Shown: positions 32,788 to 41,627, counted from the stretch's first letter. The stretch: DNA of 64,000 bases from an uncultured Atopobiaceae bacterium (GCA_944322145.1 CALUNW010000004.1:62001-126000); one strand, 5' to 3'. Translations and numbers: made by a program. Notes: a model not told the origin generated them from the letters alone.

Positions 32788-34050
32788 TTACAGGTCGGAC
32801 GGCAGCGCGATGTGGCCCGCCACGGCGGATGCGGCGGCGACGGCGGGGCTCGCCAGGTAGACCTCGGAGGTGGGGTCGCCCATGCGGCCGACGAAGTTGC
32901 GGTTGGTGGTGGAGACGCAACGCTCGCCAGCGGCGAGGATGCCCATGTAACCGCCCAGGCACGGGCCGCAGGTGGGCGTGGAGACCACGCAGTGGGCGTT
33001 GACGAAGATGTCCATCAGGCCCTCGTGGACGCATTGGAGCCAGACGCCCTGGGTGGCCGGGATGACGATGCAGCGGACGCCGTCGGCGACGGTGCGGCCG
33101 CAGAGCACCTCGGCGGCGGCGCGCATGTCCTCGATGCGGCCGTTGGTGCACGAGCCGATGACGACCTGGTCGATCTTGATGTCGCGGCTCTCGGCTACGG
33201 GGTGGGTGTTGGAGGGCAGGTGCGGCCAGGAGACCGTGGGGACGATGTCGGCGGCGTCGATGTGGATGACCTGCTTGTACTGGGCGTCCTCGTCAGGATG
33301 GTACTCGACGAAGGCGCGCTGGGTGCGGCGGCGCACGTACTCGCGGCACTTCTCGTCGACCTCGAACAGGCCCGCCTTGCCGCCGGCCTCGATGGCCATG
33401 TTGGCGATCGTGAGGCGACCCTCCACCGAGAGCGCCTCGATCGTGGAGCCGGCGAACTCCATCGCACAGTAGAGCGCGCCGTCGACGCCGATCTTGCCGA
33501 TGACATAGAGGATGACGTCCTTGGCCGAGGCGCCCTCGGGAAGCTCGCCGTCCACCACGATGCGGATGGTCTCGGGCACCTTGAACCAGGCGCGGCCGGT
33601 GGCCATGCCCACGCCGGCGTCGGTGGAGCCCACGCCGGTGGAGAAGGCGCCGATGCCGCCGTAGGTGCAGGTGTGGGAGTCCGCGCCGATCACGAGGTCG
33701 CCGGGGACGACGATGCCGCGCTCGGGGAGAAGGGCGTGCTCGATGCCCATGCAGCCCTGCTCGTAGTAGTGCGTGATCCCCATCTCGTGGGCGAAGTCGC
33801 GCGTGACCTTGGTCTGCTCGGCGCTCTTGATGTCCTTGTTGGGAGCGTAGTGGTCGGGCACGAGGCAGATCTTGTCGCGGTCGAAGACGCCGGCGCCAAT
33901 CTCGCGCACCGTCTTGATGGCGATGGGCGCGGTGATGTCGTTGGCGAGCACGAGGTCGAGGTCGCACTCGATGAGCTGGCCGGGAACGACCTCCTCGAGG
34001 CCGGCGTGGGCCGCGAGGATCTTCTCGGCCATGGTCTGGGGACGTGCCAT
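32788..34050 (-). CDS. leuC: 3-isopropylmalate dehydratase large subunit
   Basis: 420 residues, the archaeal/clostridial length class of LeuC. An aconitase-fold enzyme with a [4Fe-4S] cluster. The cluster cysteines are in VIGSCTNGR near 298 and TPTCGPCLGG near 358. DSHTCTYGGIGAF near 125 and NRNFVGRMG near 385 are signature segments. It partners the LeuD encoded 5 kb downstream. It follows leuA, with a palindrome in the 44-base gap. Confidence 0.95.
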   Translation of the reverse strand: MARPQTMAEKILAAHAGLEEVVPGQLIECDLDLVLANDITAPIAIKTVREIGAGVFDRDKICLVPDHYAPNKDIKSAEQTKVTRDFAHEMGITHYYEQGCMGIEHALLPERGIVVPGDLVIGADSHTCTYGGIGAFSTGVGSTDAGVGMATGRAWFKVPETIRIVVDGELPEGASAKDVILYVIGKIGVDGALYCAMEFAGSTIEALSVEGRLTIANMAIEAGGKAGLFEVDEKCREYVRRRTQRAFVEYHPDEDAQYKQVIHIDAADIVPTVSWPHLPSNTHPVAESRDIKIDQVVIGSCTNGRIEDMRAAAEVLCGRTVADGVRCIVIPATQGVWLQCVHEGLMDIFVNAHCVVSTPTCGPCLGGYMGILAAGERCVSTTNRNFVGRMGDPTSEVYLASPAVAAASAVAGHIALPSDL

Positions 34051-34068
34051 TTACTTACCCTCCTTCGA

Positions 34069-34097
34069 TGATGAAAAGGGACAGTCCCTTTTCATCA
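34069..34097. repeat. GGGAC-N-GTCCC palindrome between leuA and leuC
   Basis: 14-bp perfect arms (TGATGAAAAGGGAC) around A. The minus-strand TGA at 34095-34097 is the stop codon of leuA. Same sequence as 5697-5725. Confidence 0.88.
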
Positions 34098-35630
34098 CTT
34101 CCCTTCCTTGGAGCGCGTGGTCTGGATCATGCGGTTGATCGCGTTGACGTAGGCCTTGGCGCTCGAGACGATGATGTCGTTGTCCGCGCCGCGGCCGGTG
34201 TAGACGCGGCCGTCCTCGGCCGTGATGCGCACCGTGACCTCGCCGATGGCGTCGATGCCGCGCGTGATGGCCTTGACGGAGAACTCCGCGAGGTCGCCGT
34301 GGACCGCGACGACCTTGTCGATGGCCTGGTAGGCGGCGTCGACCGGACCCGTGCCCGTGGCGGCGACCACGTGCTTCACGCCCAGCTCGTCAGTGATGGT
34401 GGCCGTGGCCGTGGGAATCAGCGGATCGCCGCAGGAGACCTGCAGCGCCTCGAGCGTGTAGACCGCCGCGACGTCGCGCTGGCGCTCCTGGACCATGGAC
34501 TCGAGGTCCTCGTCGTAGACTTCCTTCTTCTGGTCCGCGATCTCGAGGAAGCGCTGGTAGACCTCGTCGAACTCGTCGTCGGCAAAGGTGTAGCCCAGCT
34601 CGGAGAGGCGGTGGCGCAGGGCGGCGTGTCCGGAGCGCGCGGAGAGGATGATCTCGGAGCCGGCGGCGCCCACGTCAGCGGGGTCGATGATCTCGTAGGT
34701 GTTGCGGGCCTTGAGGACGCCGTCCTGGTGGATGCCGGAGGAGTGCGCGAAGGCGTTGGCGCCGACGATGGCCTTGTTGGCCTGGACGCTCATGCCGGTG
34801 ATGCGAGAGACGAGGTGGCTCGCGCGGGTGAGCTCCTGGGTCACGATGTCGGTGTGGGCGTCGAGCTCCTCGCCGTGCATCTTGATGGCCATCACGACCT
34901 CCTCGAGCGCGGTGTTGCCGGCGCGCTCGCCCAGACCGTTGATGGTGCACTCGATCTGGCGGGCGCCGTTCTTGACGCCCTGGAGGGCAAGGGCCGTGGC
35001 CATGCCGAGGTCGTTGTGCGTGTGCACGGAGATGATGACGTTCTCGATGCCGATGACGTTGTCCGCGAGGCCCTTGATGCGGCGGCCGAAGTCCTCGGGC
35101 AGCTGGTAGCCGGTGGTGTCGGGGATGTTCACGACAGTCGCGCCCGCCTTGACGACGGCCTGGATCACGCGCTCGAGGAACGCCTGGTCGGCACGGCCGG
35201 CGTCCTCGGCGTAGAACTCGACGTCCTCGACGTAGCGCTTGGCGTACTCGACGCAGTGGATGGCGCGCTCGACGCACTCGTCCTCGGTGATGCGCAGCTT
35301 GTCGCGCAGGTGGCTCGGCGAGACGCCGATGCCGGTGTGGATGCGCGGGCGCTTGGCGGTAGCCAGCGCCTCGGCCGCGCGGTCGATGTCCTTCTCGACG
35401 GCGCGCGTGAGGCCGCACACGACGCAGTCGTCCCCGGCAAGGCGGCCGATCTCCTGCACGGAGCGGAAGTCGCCCGGCGAGGAGATGGGAAATCCCGCCT
35501 CGATGACGTCGACGCCCATGCGGATGAGCTGCTGGGCGATGACGAGCTTCTCCTCGGTGTTCATGGACGCGCCGGGCGACTGCTCGCCGTCGCGCAGCGT
35601 GGTGTCAAAGATGTGAATCTTCCTGGTCAT
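34095..35630 (-). CDS. leuA: 2-isopropylmalate synthase
   Basis: 511 residues. Condenses acetyl-CoA with 2-ketoisovalerate, the first committed step to leucine. The N-terminal TIM barrel starts with [16 protein letters not shown] (metal aspartate), and HTHNDLGMA near 200 and GLGERAGNT near 230 are metal and CoA motifs. The C-terminal LeuA dimer/allosteric domain (about 380-505) is present, so leucine feedback is expected. Homocitrate or citramalate synthase activity cannot be excluded from sequence, but leuB/C/D in the window favour LeuA. The stop codon is supplied by a palindrome. Confidence 0.9.
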   Translation of the reverse strand: MTRKIHIFDTTLRDGEQSPGASMNTEEKLVIAQQLIRMGVDVIEAGFPISSPGDFRSVQEIGRLAGDDCVVCGLTRAVEKDIDRAAEALATAKRPRIHTGIGVSPSHLRDKLRITEDECVERAIHCVEYAKRYVEDVEFYAEDAGRADQAFLERVIQAVVKAGATVVNIPDTTGYQLPEDFGRRIKGLADNVIGIENVIISVHTHNDLGMATALALQGVKNGARQIECTINGLGERAGNTALEEVVMAIKMHGEELDAHTDIVTQELTRASHLVSRITGMSVQANKAIVGANAFAHSSGIHQDGVLKARNTYEIIDPADVGAAGSEIILSARSGHAALRHRLSELGYTFADDEFDEVYQRFLEIADQKKEVYDEDLESMVQERQRDVAAVYTLEALQVSCGDPLIPTATATITDELGVKHVVAATGTGPVDAAYQAIDKVVAVHGDLAEFSVKAITRGIDAIGEVTVRITAEDGRVYTGRGADNDIIVSSAKAYVNAINRMIQTTRSKEGK

Positions 35631-35788
35631 GGCGTTGGCCTTTCTCGTCTGCGGCGCAGTGGCCCAGTGTTAGTGCACGATTATGCATAAAACGGCGCGC
35701 GCCGTGGCGGCGTGGGCGGCAGATGGATTCTGCACCGTAACAATCAGGCGCGCGACTACAATGAGGCCCTACCCACGAAAGGAGACCG

Positions 35789-36616
35789 ATGTACCGCCTC
35801 ATCACCTGCGACCTCGACGAGACCCTGCTCGACGACGACCATCGCATCCCCGAGCGCGTCCGCCGGGCGATCGCCGCGGCGCGCGAGCGCGGCGTCCGCT
35901 TTGTCCCCGCGACGGGGCGCCCCTTCGAGTCCGTCGACGACACCCTCGCCGACCTCGGGCTGATCGACGAGCCGGGCGAGTACGTCATCTCCTTCAACGG
36001 CGGCGTCATCACGGACAACGCCGACACCGCCCATCCCCTCACCACCTGCTCGCTCGCGCCGGACGTGGCCGAGGCGCTCTACGAGGCGGGCATCGGGCGC
36101 GGCCTGTGCGTCCACGTCTACACGCTCGAGCACGTCTACCTCTACAACTACTGGCCGGCCGAGCGCGCCTACATCGAGGGCCGCATGAACATCGTGGAGA
36201 CCCACGAGCCCACGCTCGACTTTGTCGAGAAGAACGGCGAGGTCGTGGTCAAGCTCCTCTTCATGAGCCTCGACATGGACGAGCTGCGCCGCACCGAGCG
36301 CGAGCTCTCCGAGGCCGGGCTCACCGAGGGCCTCGACGTGGTCTACTCGTCCAACCGCTACCTCGAGTTCAACGCCCCCGGCATCAACAAGGGCGCGGGC
36401 CTGCTCGCGCTCGCCGAGCACCTGGGCATCGCGGCCGACGAGACCATGGCCATCGGCGACAACTCCAACGACGTCCCCATGATCCGCGCCGCGGGACTCG
36501 GCGTCGCGGTGGCAAACGCCTCCGACGAGGCGCGCGGCGCGGCGGGCTACGTCTGCGAGGCGGACAACAACGCGGGCGGCGTCGCCGAGGCGATCGAGCG
36601 CTTCGTGCTCGCGTGA
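35789..36616 (+). CDS. HAD-superfamily Cof-type phosphatase
   Basis: 275 residues. Motif I DLDETLL (D8, D10), motif II threonine in PATGRP near 42, motif III lysine in INKGAGL near 195, motif IV GDNSNDVPM near 220; a C2 cap lies between II and III. It is a cytosolic sugar- or cofactor-phosphate phosphatase of unknown substrate. AAAGGAG precedes the ATG, and TACAAT at 35757-35762 could be the -10 box. It is divergent from leuA, with which it shares a 158-base gap. Confidence 0.87.
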   Translation: MYRLITCDLDETLLDDDHRIPERVRRAIAAARERGVRFVPATGRPFESVDDTLADLGLIDEPGEYVISFNGGVITDNADTAHPLTTCSLAPDVAEALYEAGIGRGLCVHVYTLEHVYLYNYWPAERAYIEGRMNIVETHEPTLDFVEKNGEVVVKLLFMSLDMDELRRTERELSEAGLTEGLDVVYSSNRYLEFNAPGINKGAGLLALAEHLGIAADETMAIGDNSNDVPMIRAAGLGVAVANASDEARGAAGYVCEADNNAGGVAEAIERFVLA

Positions 36617-36639
36617 GGCGCGGCGGGGCGGAGGTCCCG

Positions 36640-36735
36640 TACACCATGCGAACATCTTCTATATTGATTATATTCAACTATTATTAAGTGTAAATATTAG
36701 CTTTGAGCTATAACCAATAAAGAGCCATTACGCGC
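36640..36735. other. AT-rich island
   Basis: About 95 bases of strongly AT-rich DNA (for example ATTGATTATATTCAACTATT from 36662) in a GC-rich genome, between the HAD gene and the DUF2975-like gene. It may be a promoter region or a remnant of transferred DNA. The rest of 36617-36892 is GC-rich, with a perfect 14-bp palindrome GGCAGGATCCTGCC at 36840-36853, 40 bases before the gene. Confidence 0.5.
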
Positions 36736-36892
36736 CGCTGGCGGCACATGACGCCGGCGCGGGGATGCCACGCGCCTAACATCGAATAGTGGTGCCCACG
36801 CGCGGGACGCCCGAGGCGCAGGTCGCCTACGTCCCGCATGGCAGGATCCTGCCTCGATCATATTGAGTTTCTATTTCGGGGAAAGGACCATC

Positions 36893-37396
36893 ATGAACGA
36901 AGATCTTCTCGACGCGCACCAGACCGCAAGCCGCGGCGCTGCCGTCGGTTCCGTCATCCTGTACGCCATTGTCACCCTGGCCGTCATCTGCGAGCTCCTC
37001 CATGGCCTGATGCTGCTCGGATCGAAGCTGCCCGGGACGTGGGGAGACCCCGTCTTCAACGCACTTCTCGCAACCTCGCAGATCGCGGCTGCCGTCACCA
37101 TGGCGCTTCTCGGCAAGTTCCTTCGCCACTTCGCCACCGACGCGTCGCCCTTCTGCCCCTCGCAGTCGGTACGCCTGGTCGTCGTAGCCGCGCTGATCGC
37201 GGGGCGCGCCCTGCTCAACGCAGCGCTCCGATGCACCTACGGGACCGCGGGGCCTGCGCCCGTTCCAGCGCTGTCAGGCCTTCTGGGGACGCAGGAGACC
37301 CTCGGCCTCGTTGCGTTCGGCACCTTCTTGGCGTGCCTTTCGATGGTGGTTCGATATGGAGATGCGCTTAAGAAAGATTCTGACTCCATTGTTTAG
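36893..37396 (+). CDS. Four-TM membrane protein, probably DUF2975 family
   Basis: 167 residues with four predicted TM helices (about 18-40, 58-75, 95-115, 135-155) and short loops. The length, topology and a small HTH gene directly downstream match the DUF2975/YozG-type pairs common in Firmicutes and actinobacteria. The family's function is unknown. ATG 36893 follows GGGGAAAGGA; an upstream ATG at 36863 has no RBS. It uses more A/T-ending codons than its neighbours and sits beside an AT-rich island, so transfer is possible. Confidence 0.6.
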   Translation: MNEDLLDAHQTASRGAAVGSVILYAIVTLAVICELLHGLMLLGSKLPGTWGDPVFNALLATSQIAAAVTMALLGKFLRHFATDASPFCPSQSVRLVVVAALIAGRALLNAALRCTYGTAGPAPVPALSGLLGTQETLGLVAFGTFLACLSMVVRYGDALKKDSDSIV

Positions 37397-37403
37397 ACTA
37401 ATA

Positions 37404-37415
37404 TAGATATATCTA
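37404..37415. promoter_or_regulatory. TAGATATATCTA palindrome, possible operator
   Basis: Perfect 12-bp AT-only-centred palindrome in the 43-base gap between the membrane-protein and HTH genes, a suitable place for autoregulation by the HTH protein. Confidence 0.35.
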
Positions 37416-37439
37416 AAAACCGTTCACGGAGGTGATGAG

Positions 37440-37700
37440 GTGCCCATTGTCATGAGACTCGACCGCGTCATGGCGGAGAGGAAGATTTCGTCGACGGAGC
37501 TCGCCAAGAGAATCGGCACTTCCACGGTCAACCTCTCCAACATCAAGAACGGTCACATCCGCGGCGTCAGGTTCTCCACTCTCGAGGCCCTCTGCCAGGT
37601 GCTCAACTGCAAGCCCGGCGACCTCATTGACTACCTCTCTCCGGAGGAGGCCGAGGCCGAGCAGTCCCTCGGCGAGATTCGCGAGCGCAACTACCAGTAG
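37440..37700 (+). CDS. Small Cro/CI-type HTH regulator (YozG-like)
   Basis: 86 residues. An HTH_3/HTH_26 domain spans about 5-68 (ISSTELAKRIGTSTVNLSNIKNG is the helix-turn-helix), with the characteristic LEALCQVLNCKPGDL continuation of the YozG group. GTG 37440 lies 7 bases after a near-perfect GGAGGTGA. It is the partner of the DUF2975-like gene and presumably controls it. An acidic tail (EEAEAEQ) ends the protein. A terminator follows at 37723. Confidence 0.85.
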   Translation: MPIVMRLDRVMAERKISSTELAKRIGTSTVNLSNIKNGHIRGVRFSTLEALCQVLNCKPGDLIDYLSPEEAEAEQSLGEIRERNYQ

Positions 37701-37722
37701 CACGGCGTCACGGCGCAGTCGG

Positions 37723-37758
37723 CGGGGCGGCGGGGTCAACCTGCCGCCCCGTTTTCGT
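37723..37758 (+). terminator. Terminator after the HTH gene
   Basis: 9-bp stem CGGGGCGGC (37723-37731) with GCCGCCCCG (37743-37751), followed by TTTTCGTT. Confidence 0.8.
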
Positions 37759-37792
37759 TCTTAGGGGATTTCCGTGCGAGGATGTGACGCCG

Positions 37793-38686
37793 CTACTCCC
37801 AGGCGCGGTGGCCCATCAGGCGGAAGCGCTCGATCATCTCGCCGGTGAGGCTTGCGCGGTCGCCGGTTCGCTCCAGGGGGATCTCGTCGCGCGAGAACCA
37901 GCGAGCCTCCTTGAGCTCGGAGCGGTCCACGGCAATCGTCGGGTCCCCGTCCACCTCGCACCAGAAGCCCACGAGCAGGGTGTCCGTGAAGCTCCACGGC
38001 TGGCTCTTGTAGAAGCGCAGGTTCTTGACGGAAAGACCCACCTCCTCCATCACCTCGCGTCGCACCGTGTCCTCGAGCGGCTCCCCGATCTCGGTGAAGC
38101 CGGCGACGAGCGCCCAGAGCGCGGTGGTCCGCCCCGCGTAGCGCGTGAGCACGATCTTCTCGTCATCGCCGTCGCAGCTGGTGACGGCGCAGATGATGCC
38201 CGGGCAGATCTTGGGGTAGACGATATGGGCGCACTCCGGGCACACGATCTCGCGACTCGCCGGGGCGAGCTCGGTCGGCGCCCCGCAGCGTCCGCAGAAG
38301 CGGTTGTCGCGATACCAGCGGTCGAGCTGCGAGCCCGTGGCCGCGGCAAAGAGCAGGTGCTGGGGCTCGGCCCGGCGCAGCCAGTTGACCGACTCGTACG
38401 CAAAGCCCGCCGGAGCAGCCACGCGGTCGTCGAGCGCCAGGAAGAAGCGCTCCTCCCCCAGCGAGAAGAGATAGGTGACGTGCCGGGGCGGGCGCGGGTA
38501 GTCCGCGAGGCGCGGCAGCTCTACCACCTCGCCCGAGTCGCCCGCGTCTGCATCCGCGCGCCCGACGTGGCTGACGCGCGCAAGGCAGCCCGCCTCCGTG
38601 TAGTGAAGGACGTAGTCGTCCGCGACGGACTCGTGCGGGGCAAAGTGGTTGTCAAAGACGTGCTCGGACTCAAACTCCTGAATCAT
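37793..38686 (-). CDS. nudC: NAD+ diphosphatase / NADH pyrophosphatase (Nudix)
   Basis: 297 residues. An N-terminal NUDIX-like domain is followed by a zinc ribbon (CGRCG near 125 and CPEC near 143) and a Nudix box (GFTEIGEPLEDTVRREVMEEVG near 186-207, Mg2+-binding REVMEE). The order matches NudC, which hydrolyses NADH and removes NAD caps from RNA. Start 38686 follows GGGAGG; the frame extends seven codons further, into a palindrome. Its start lies within the last codons of the upstream exporter gene, so the two are co-transcribed. Confidence 0.92.
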   Translation of the reverse strand: MIQEFESEHVFDNHFAPHESVADDYVLHYTEAGCLARVSHVGRADADAGDSGEVVELPRLADYPRPPRHVTYLFSLGEERFFLALDDRVAAPAGFAYESVNWLRRAEPQHLLFAAATGSQLDRWYRDNRFCGRCGAPTELAPASREIVCPECAHIVYPKICPGIICAVTSCDGDDEKIVLTRYAGRTTALWALVAGFTEIGEPLEDTVRREVMEEVGLSVKNLRFYKSQPWSFTDTLLVGFWCEVDGDPTIAVDRSELKEARWFSRDEIPLERTGDRASLTGEMIERFRLMGHRAWE

Positions 38687-39653
38687 GCTTCCTCCCAGAT
38701 GATTCAAAAGGGGTCTGTCCCCTTTTGAATCGACCGACGAAGAGCTCGCTCACGAGCACCGCCACGAAGATGGTCGCAAATCCCACGGCGATGCGCGGCG
38801 TCACAAGCTCGTGGTAGAAGATCACGCTGGAGACCACGGCAAAGACGCTCTCCAGCGACAGCAGCAGCGACGCCTGGGCAGGCGGGACGTGCGCCTGCCC
38901 CAGGTTCTGGACCACCATGCACACGCACGACGAGAGCAGCACGAGGTATCCCAGGGAGAACCACACGTCGGCGGACGAGAAGATCGCGGGGTCGGGCGGC
39001 GTCTCCGTGAGAAGCGCCGTGCCGAGCGCGACGACCGCGCTCGCGGCGAGCTGGACTACCGTGAGCGTCATGACGTCGTGCGCGGAGGAGAAGCGCGCCA
39101 CGAGCACGATGTGCACGGCGAAGAGCACCGCGGCGACCAGCGTGAGCCAGTCGCCCCCGCTCATGATCAGCGAGAGGTCGTCCCCCAGGGCGACCAGCCC
39201 CACGCCCACGATCGCGAGCAGCGCGGCGACGAGGTTGTTGGCGGCGGGGCGCCGACGCGTCACCGCCCAGTTGATGAACGGCACCATCACGCAGTACGTG
39301 GCCGTGAGGAAGGCGTTGCGCCCGGGGGTGGTGTCGTCGAGCCCGATGTTTTGCACCACGAAGGCCGAGCCCGACGCCACGCCGAGGATGGCGCCCATCG
39401 CAAGGTGGCTCAGGTCGAAGTTGTTGCGCAGGGTGCGCCAGAAGAGGGCCCCCACGATGATGGCCGACGCGGCAAAGCGGATGCCCATCAGCCACGCCGG
39501 CGGGATGACGTCGAGGGTGTCCTTCATAACGACGAAGGAGCCTCCCCAGATGGCCGCGCAGGCGGCGAGGGAGACCTTCCAGACCCATGAGGGCACGGCG
39601 CGGCGCGCGGGGCGCGCGTCCCTCTCGGCAGCTATGTTCTTCTCTGTGCTCAT
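38670..39653 (-). CDS. DMT-superfamily exporter (two EamA domains) with repeat-encoded C-terminus
   Basis: 327 residues, ten TM helices in two EamA repeats (first from about 25, second from about 170). The true domain ends near VSELFVG. The remaining residues (RFKRGQTPFESSG and on) are the translation of the palindrome at 38701-38731 and the DNA after it, and the stop falls 17 bases into nudC. The original stop has probably been lost by repeat insertion. Export substrate unknown. It is divergent from the Fe-S scaffold gene. Confidence 0.85.
   Translation of the reverse strand: MSTEKNIAAERDARPARRAVPSWVWKVSLAACAAIWGGSFVVMKDTLDVIPPAWLMGIRFAASAIIVGALFWRTLRNNFDLSHLAMGAILGVASGSAFVVQNIGLDDTTPGRNAFLTATYCVMVPFINWAVTRRRPAANNLVAALLAIVGVGLVALGDDLSLIMSGGDWLTLVAAVLFAVHIVLVARFSSAHDVMTLTVVQLAASAVVALGTALLTETPPDPAIFSSADVWFSLGYLVLLSSCVCMVVQNLGQAHVPPAQASLLLSLESVFAVVSSVIFYHELVTPRIAVGFATIFVAVLVSELFVGRFKRGQTPFESSGRKHDSGV
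38701..38731. repeat. GGGG-TCTGT-CCCC palindrome inside a gene end
   Basis: 13-bp perfect arms (GATTCAAAAGGGG) around TCTGT. It is read through in frame by the exporter gene and lies 15 bases upstream of the nudC start. Confidence 0.85.
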
Positions 39654-39815
39654 GGAGCGCGATTATAGCAGCCCACTCGCGGGGCGCCGGCGGTCGAGCG
39701 CCCGAAAAACGACGCCGTCGGGACTCATGCGCGGACCGTTTTGCCGTAAACTAGACCCTGCTGGCAAGGGCCGGTCGCATGGCACCGACCTCAACACCAC
39801 GGAGAGGAGTATTAC

Positions 39816-40550
39816 ATGCAGTATTCCGCAGAAGTCGAGAATATGTGCCCCGTCGCCAAGGGCGCATATCACGGCCCCGCGCCCATCCCCGAGGAGGGCA
39901 AGTGGGTCCAGGCCAAGGAGATCAAGGACATCTCCGGCCTCACGCACGGCGTGGGCTGGTGCGCGCCCCAGCAGGGTGCCTGCAAGCTCACCCTTAACGT
40001 CAAGGAGGGCGTCATCGAGGAGTGCCTCGTCGAGACCCTCGGCTGCTCCGGCATGACCCACTCCGCCGCCATGGCCTCCGAGATCCTCCCGGGCAAGACC
40101 ATCCTCGAGGCCCTGAACACCGACCTCGTCTGCGACGCCATCAACGTCGCCATGCGCGAGCTGTTCCTCCAGATCGTCTATGGCCGCTCCCAGACCGCCT
40201 TCTCCGAGGACGGCCTGCCCGTCGGCGCCTCCCTCGACGACCTCGGCAAGGGCCTGCGCACCCAGGTCGGCACCATGTTCGGCACCAAGGCCAAGGGCGC
40301 CCGCTACCTCGAGCTCGCCCAGGGCTACGTCACCCGCATGGCGCTCAACGAGAACAACGAGATCATCGCCTTCGAGTTCCTGAACCTCGGCAAGTTCACC
40401 GAGGCCCTCAAGGCCGGCAAGACCCCCGAGGACGCCATCGCCGGCGCCATGGGTCACTACGGCCAGTGGGAGAACGCCGCCAAGTACATCGACCCGCGCA
40501 CGGACGAGGAGACCCACACGGTCGCCAACGTCTTCCCCGTTCACGAGTAG
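39816..40550 (+). CDS. Iron-sulfur cluster assembly scaffold-like protein (IscU/NifU-N-like)
   Basis: 244 residues, longer than classical IscU (about 130-150). The central part (GWCAPQQGACKLTL..VETLGCSGMTHSAAMASEILPGKTILEAL, about 48-105) carries three cysteines and the G-C-S-x-M-x-x-S-A-x-M-A-S-E pattern that aligns with the GC..SxAS..ML motif of IscU/NifU scaffolds. The remainder is specific to this anaerobe group. It is followed 18 bases later by the GGGtGRT gene, with which it is known to co-occur. GGAGAGGAG precedes the ATG. Codon bias is extreme, suggesting high expression. The role in cluster assembly or repair is inferred. Confidence 0.75.
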   Translation: MQYSAEVENMCPVAKGAYHGPAPIPEEGKWVQAKEIKDISGLTHGVGWCAPQQGACKLTLNVKEGVIEECLVETLGCSGMTHSAAMASEILPGKTILEALNTDLVCDAINVAMRELFLQIVYGRSQTAFSEDGLPVGASLDDLGKGLRTQVGTMFGTKAKGARYLELAQGYVTRMALNENNEIIAFEFLNLGKFTEALKAGKTPEDAIAGAMGHYGQWENAAKYIDPRTDEETHTVANVFPVHE

Positions 40551-40568
40551 AAAGGGAGGGAAAACCAA

Positions 40569-41573
40569 ATGGCAGTTTCGTTTGAGGGCTATGAGCGCCG
40601 CATCGACAAGATCAACAAGGTGCTCGCTGAGAACGGCATCTCCTCCCTCGAGGAGGCCGAGCAGATCTGCCTCGACAAGGGCGTGAACCCGCGCGAGATC
40701 GTCGAGGGCGTCCAGTCCATCGCGTTCGAGAACGCCAAGTGGGCCTACGTCTGCGGCTGCGCCATCGCCATCAAGAAGGGCGCCGCGAGCGCCTCTGAGG
40801 CCGCCGCCATGATCGGCGAGGGCCTCCAGGCCTTCTGCGTCCCCGGCTCCGTCGCCGAGGACCGCAAGGTCGGCAAGGGCCACGGCGACCTCGGCGCCAT
40901 GCTCCTCGGTGACGACACCGAGTGCTTCGCGTTCCTGGCCGGCCACGAGTCCTTCGCCGCCGCCGAGGGCGCCATCGGCATCGCGCTCAACGCCAACAAG
41001 GCCCGCAAGAAGCCGCTGCGCGTCATCCTGAACGGCCTCGGCAAGGACGCCGCCCAGATCATCGCCCGCATCAACGGCTTCACCTACGTGAAGACCCAGT
41101 TCGACTACTTCACCGGCGAGCTCAACATCGTCGAGAAGATCCCGTACTCCGACGGCCCGCGCGCCGAGGTCAACTGCTACGGCGCCGACGACGTCCGCGA
41201 GGGCGTTGCCATCATGTGGCACGAGAACGTCGACATCTCGATCACCGGCAACTCCACCAACCCGACGCGCTTCCAGCACCCCGTGGCTGGCACCTACTTC
41301 AAGGAGCGCGTCCTCGCCGGCAAGAAGTACTTCTCCGTGGCCTCCGGCGGCGGCACCGGCCGCACGCTGCACCCGGACAACATGGCCGCCGGCCCCGCCT
41401 CCTACGGCATGACCGACACCATGGGCCGCATGCACTCCAGCGCCCAGTTCGCCGGCTCCTCCTCGGTGCCCGCGCACGTCGACATGATGGGCCTCATCGG
41501 CATGGGCAACAACCCCATGGTCGGTGCGACCGTCGCCTGCGCCGTCGCCGTCAACGCCGCGCTCAACGGCTAG
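40569..41573 (+). CDS. GGGtGRT protein (conserved, function unknown)
   Basis: 334 residues containing the family's namesake GGGTGRT near residue 259 (SGGGTGRTLHPDNMA). The family occurs mainly in anaerobic Firmicutes and Coriobacteriia, beside the scaffold-like gene as here. There is no TM helix or signal peptide. Cysteines at VCGCA near 57, CV near 98 and CYG near 205 could bind a cluster. The Gly-rich motif may bind a nucleotide or phosphate. GGGAGGG precedes the ATG. Very strong codon bias predicts abundant expression. Its biochemical role is unknown. Confidence 0.85.
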   Translation: MAVSFEGYERRIDKINKVLAENGISSLEEAEQICLDKGVNPREIVEGVQSIAFENAKWAYVCGCAIAIKKGAASASEAAAMIGEGLQAFCVPGSVAEDRKVGKGHGDLGAMLLGDDTECFAFLAGHESFAAAEGAIGIALNANKARKKPLRVILNGLGKDAAQIIARINGFTYVKTQFDYFTGELNIVEKIPYSDGPRAEVNCYGADDVREGVAIMWHENVDISITGNSTNPTRFQHPVAGTYFKERVLAGKKYFSVASGGGTGRTLHPDNMAAGPASYGMTDTMGRMHSSAQFAGSSSVPAHVDMMGLIGMGNNPMVGATVACAVAVNAALNG

Positions 41574-41597
41574 TTCTTATCGCCAGCGTCTTGGCAC

Positions 41598-41627
41598 GGG
41601 CCGTCGCCTCCGGGCGGCGGCCTTTTT
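41598..41627 (+). terminator. Terminator after the GGGtGRT gene
   Basis: GGCCGTCGCC (41599-41608) pairs with GGCGGCGGCC (41613-41622, one G-T pair), followed by TTTTT at 41623-41627. Confidence 0.85.

Noticed and set aside
35631..35788. T-box or leucine attenuator before leuA
   Set aside because: The 158-base gap is too short and contains no T-box consensus, leucine-codon run or terminator pair.
38686..38707. NudC start seven codons further upstream
   Set aside because: Those codons are encoded by the palindrome and its flank, and GGGAGG lies correctly before the ATG at 38686.
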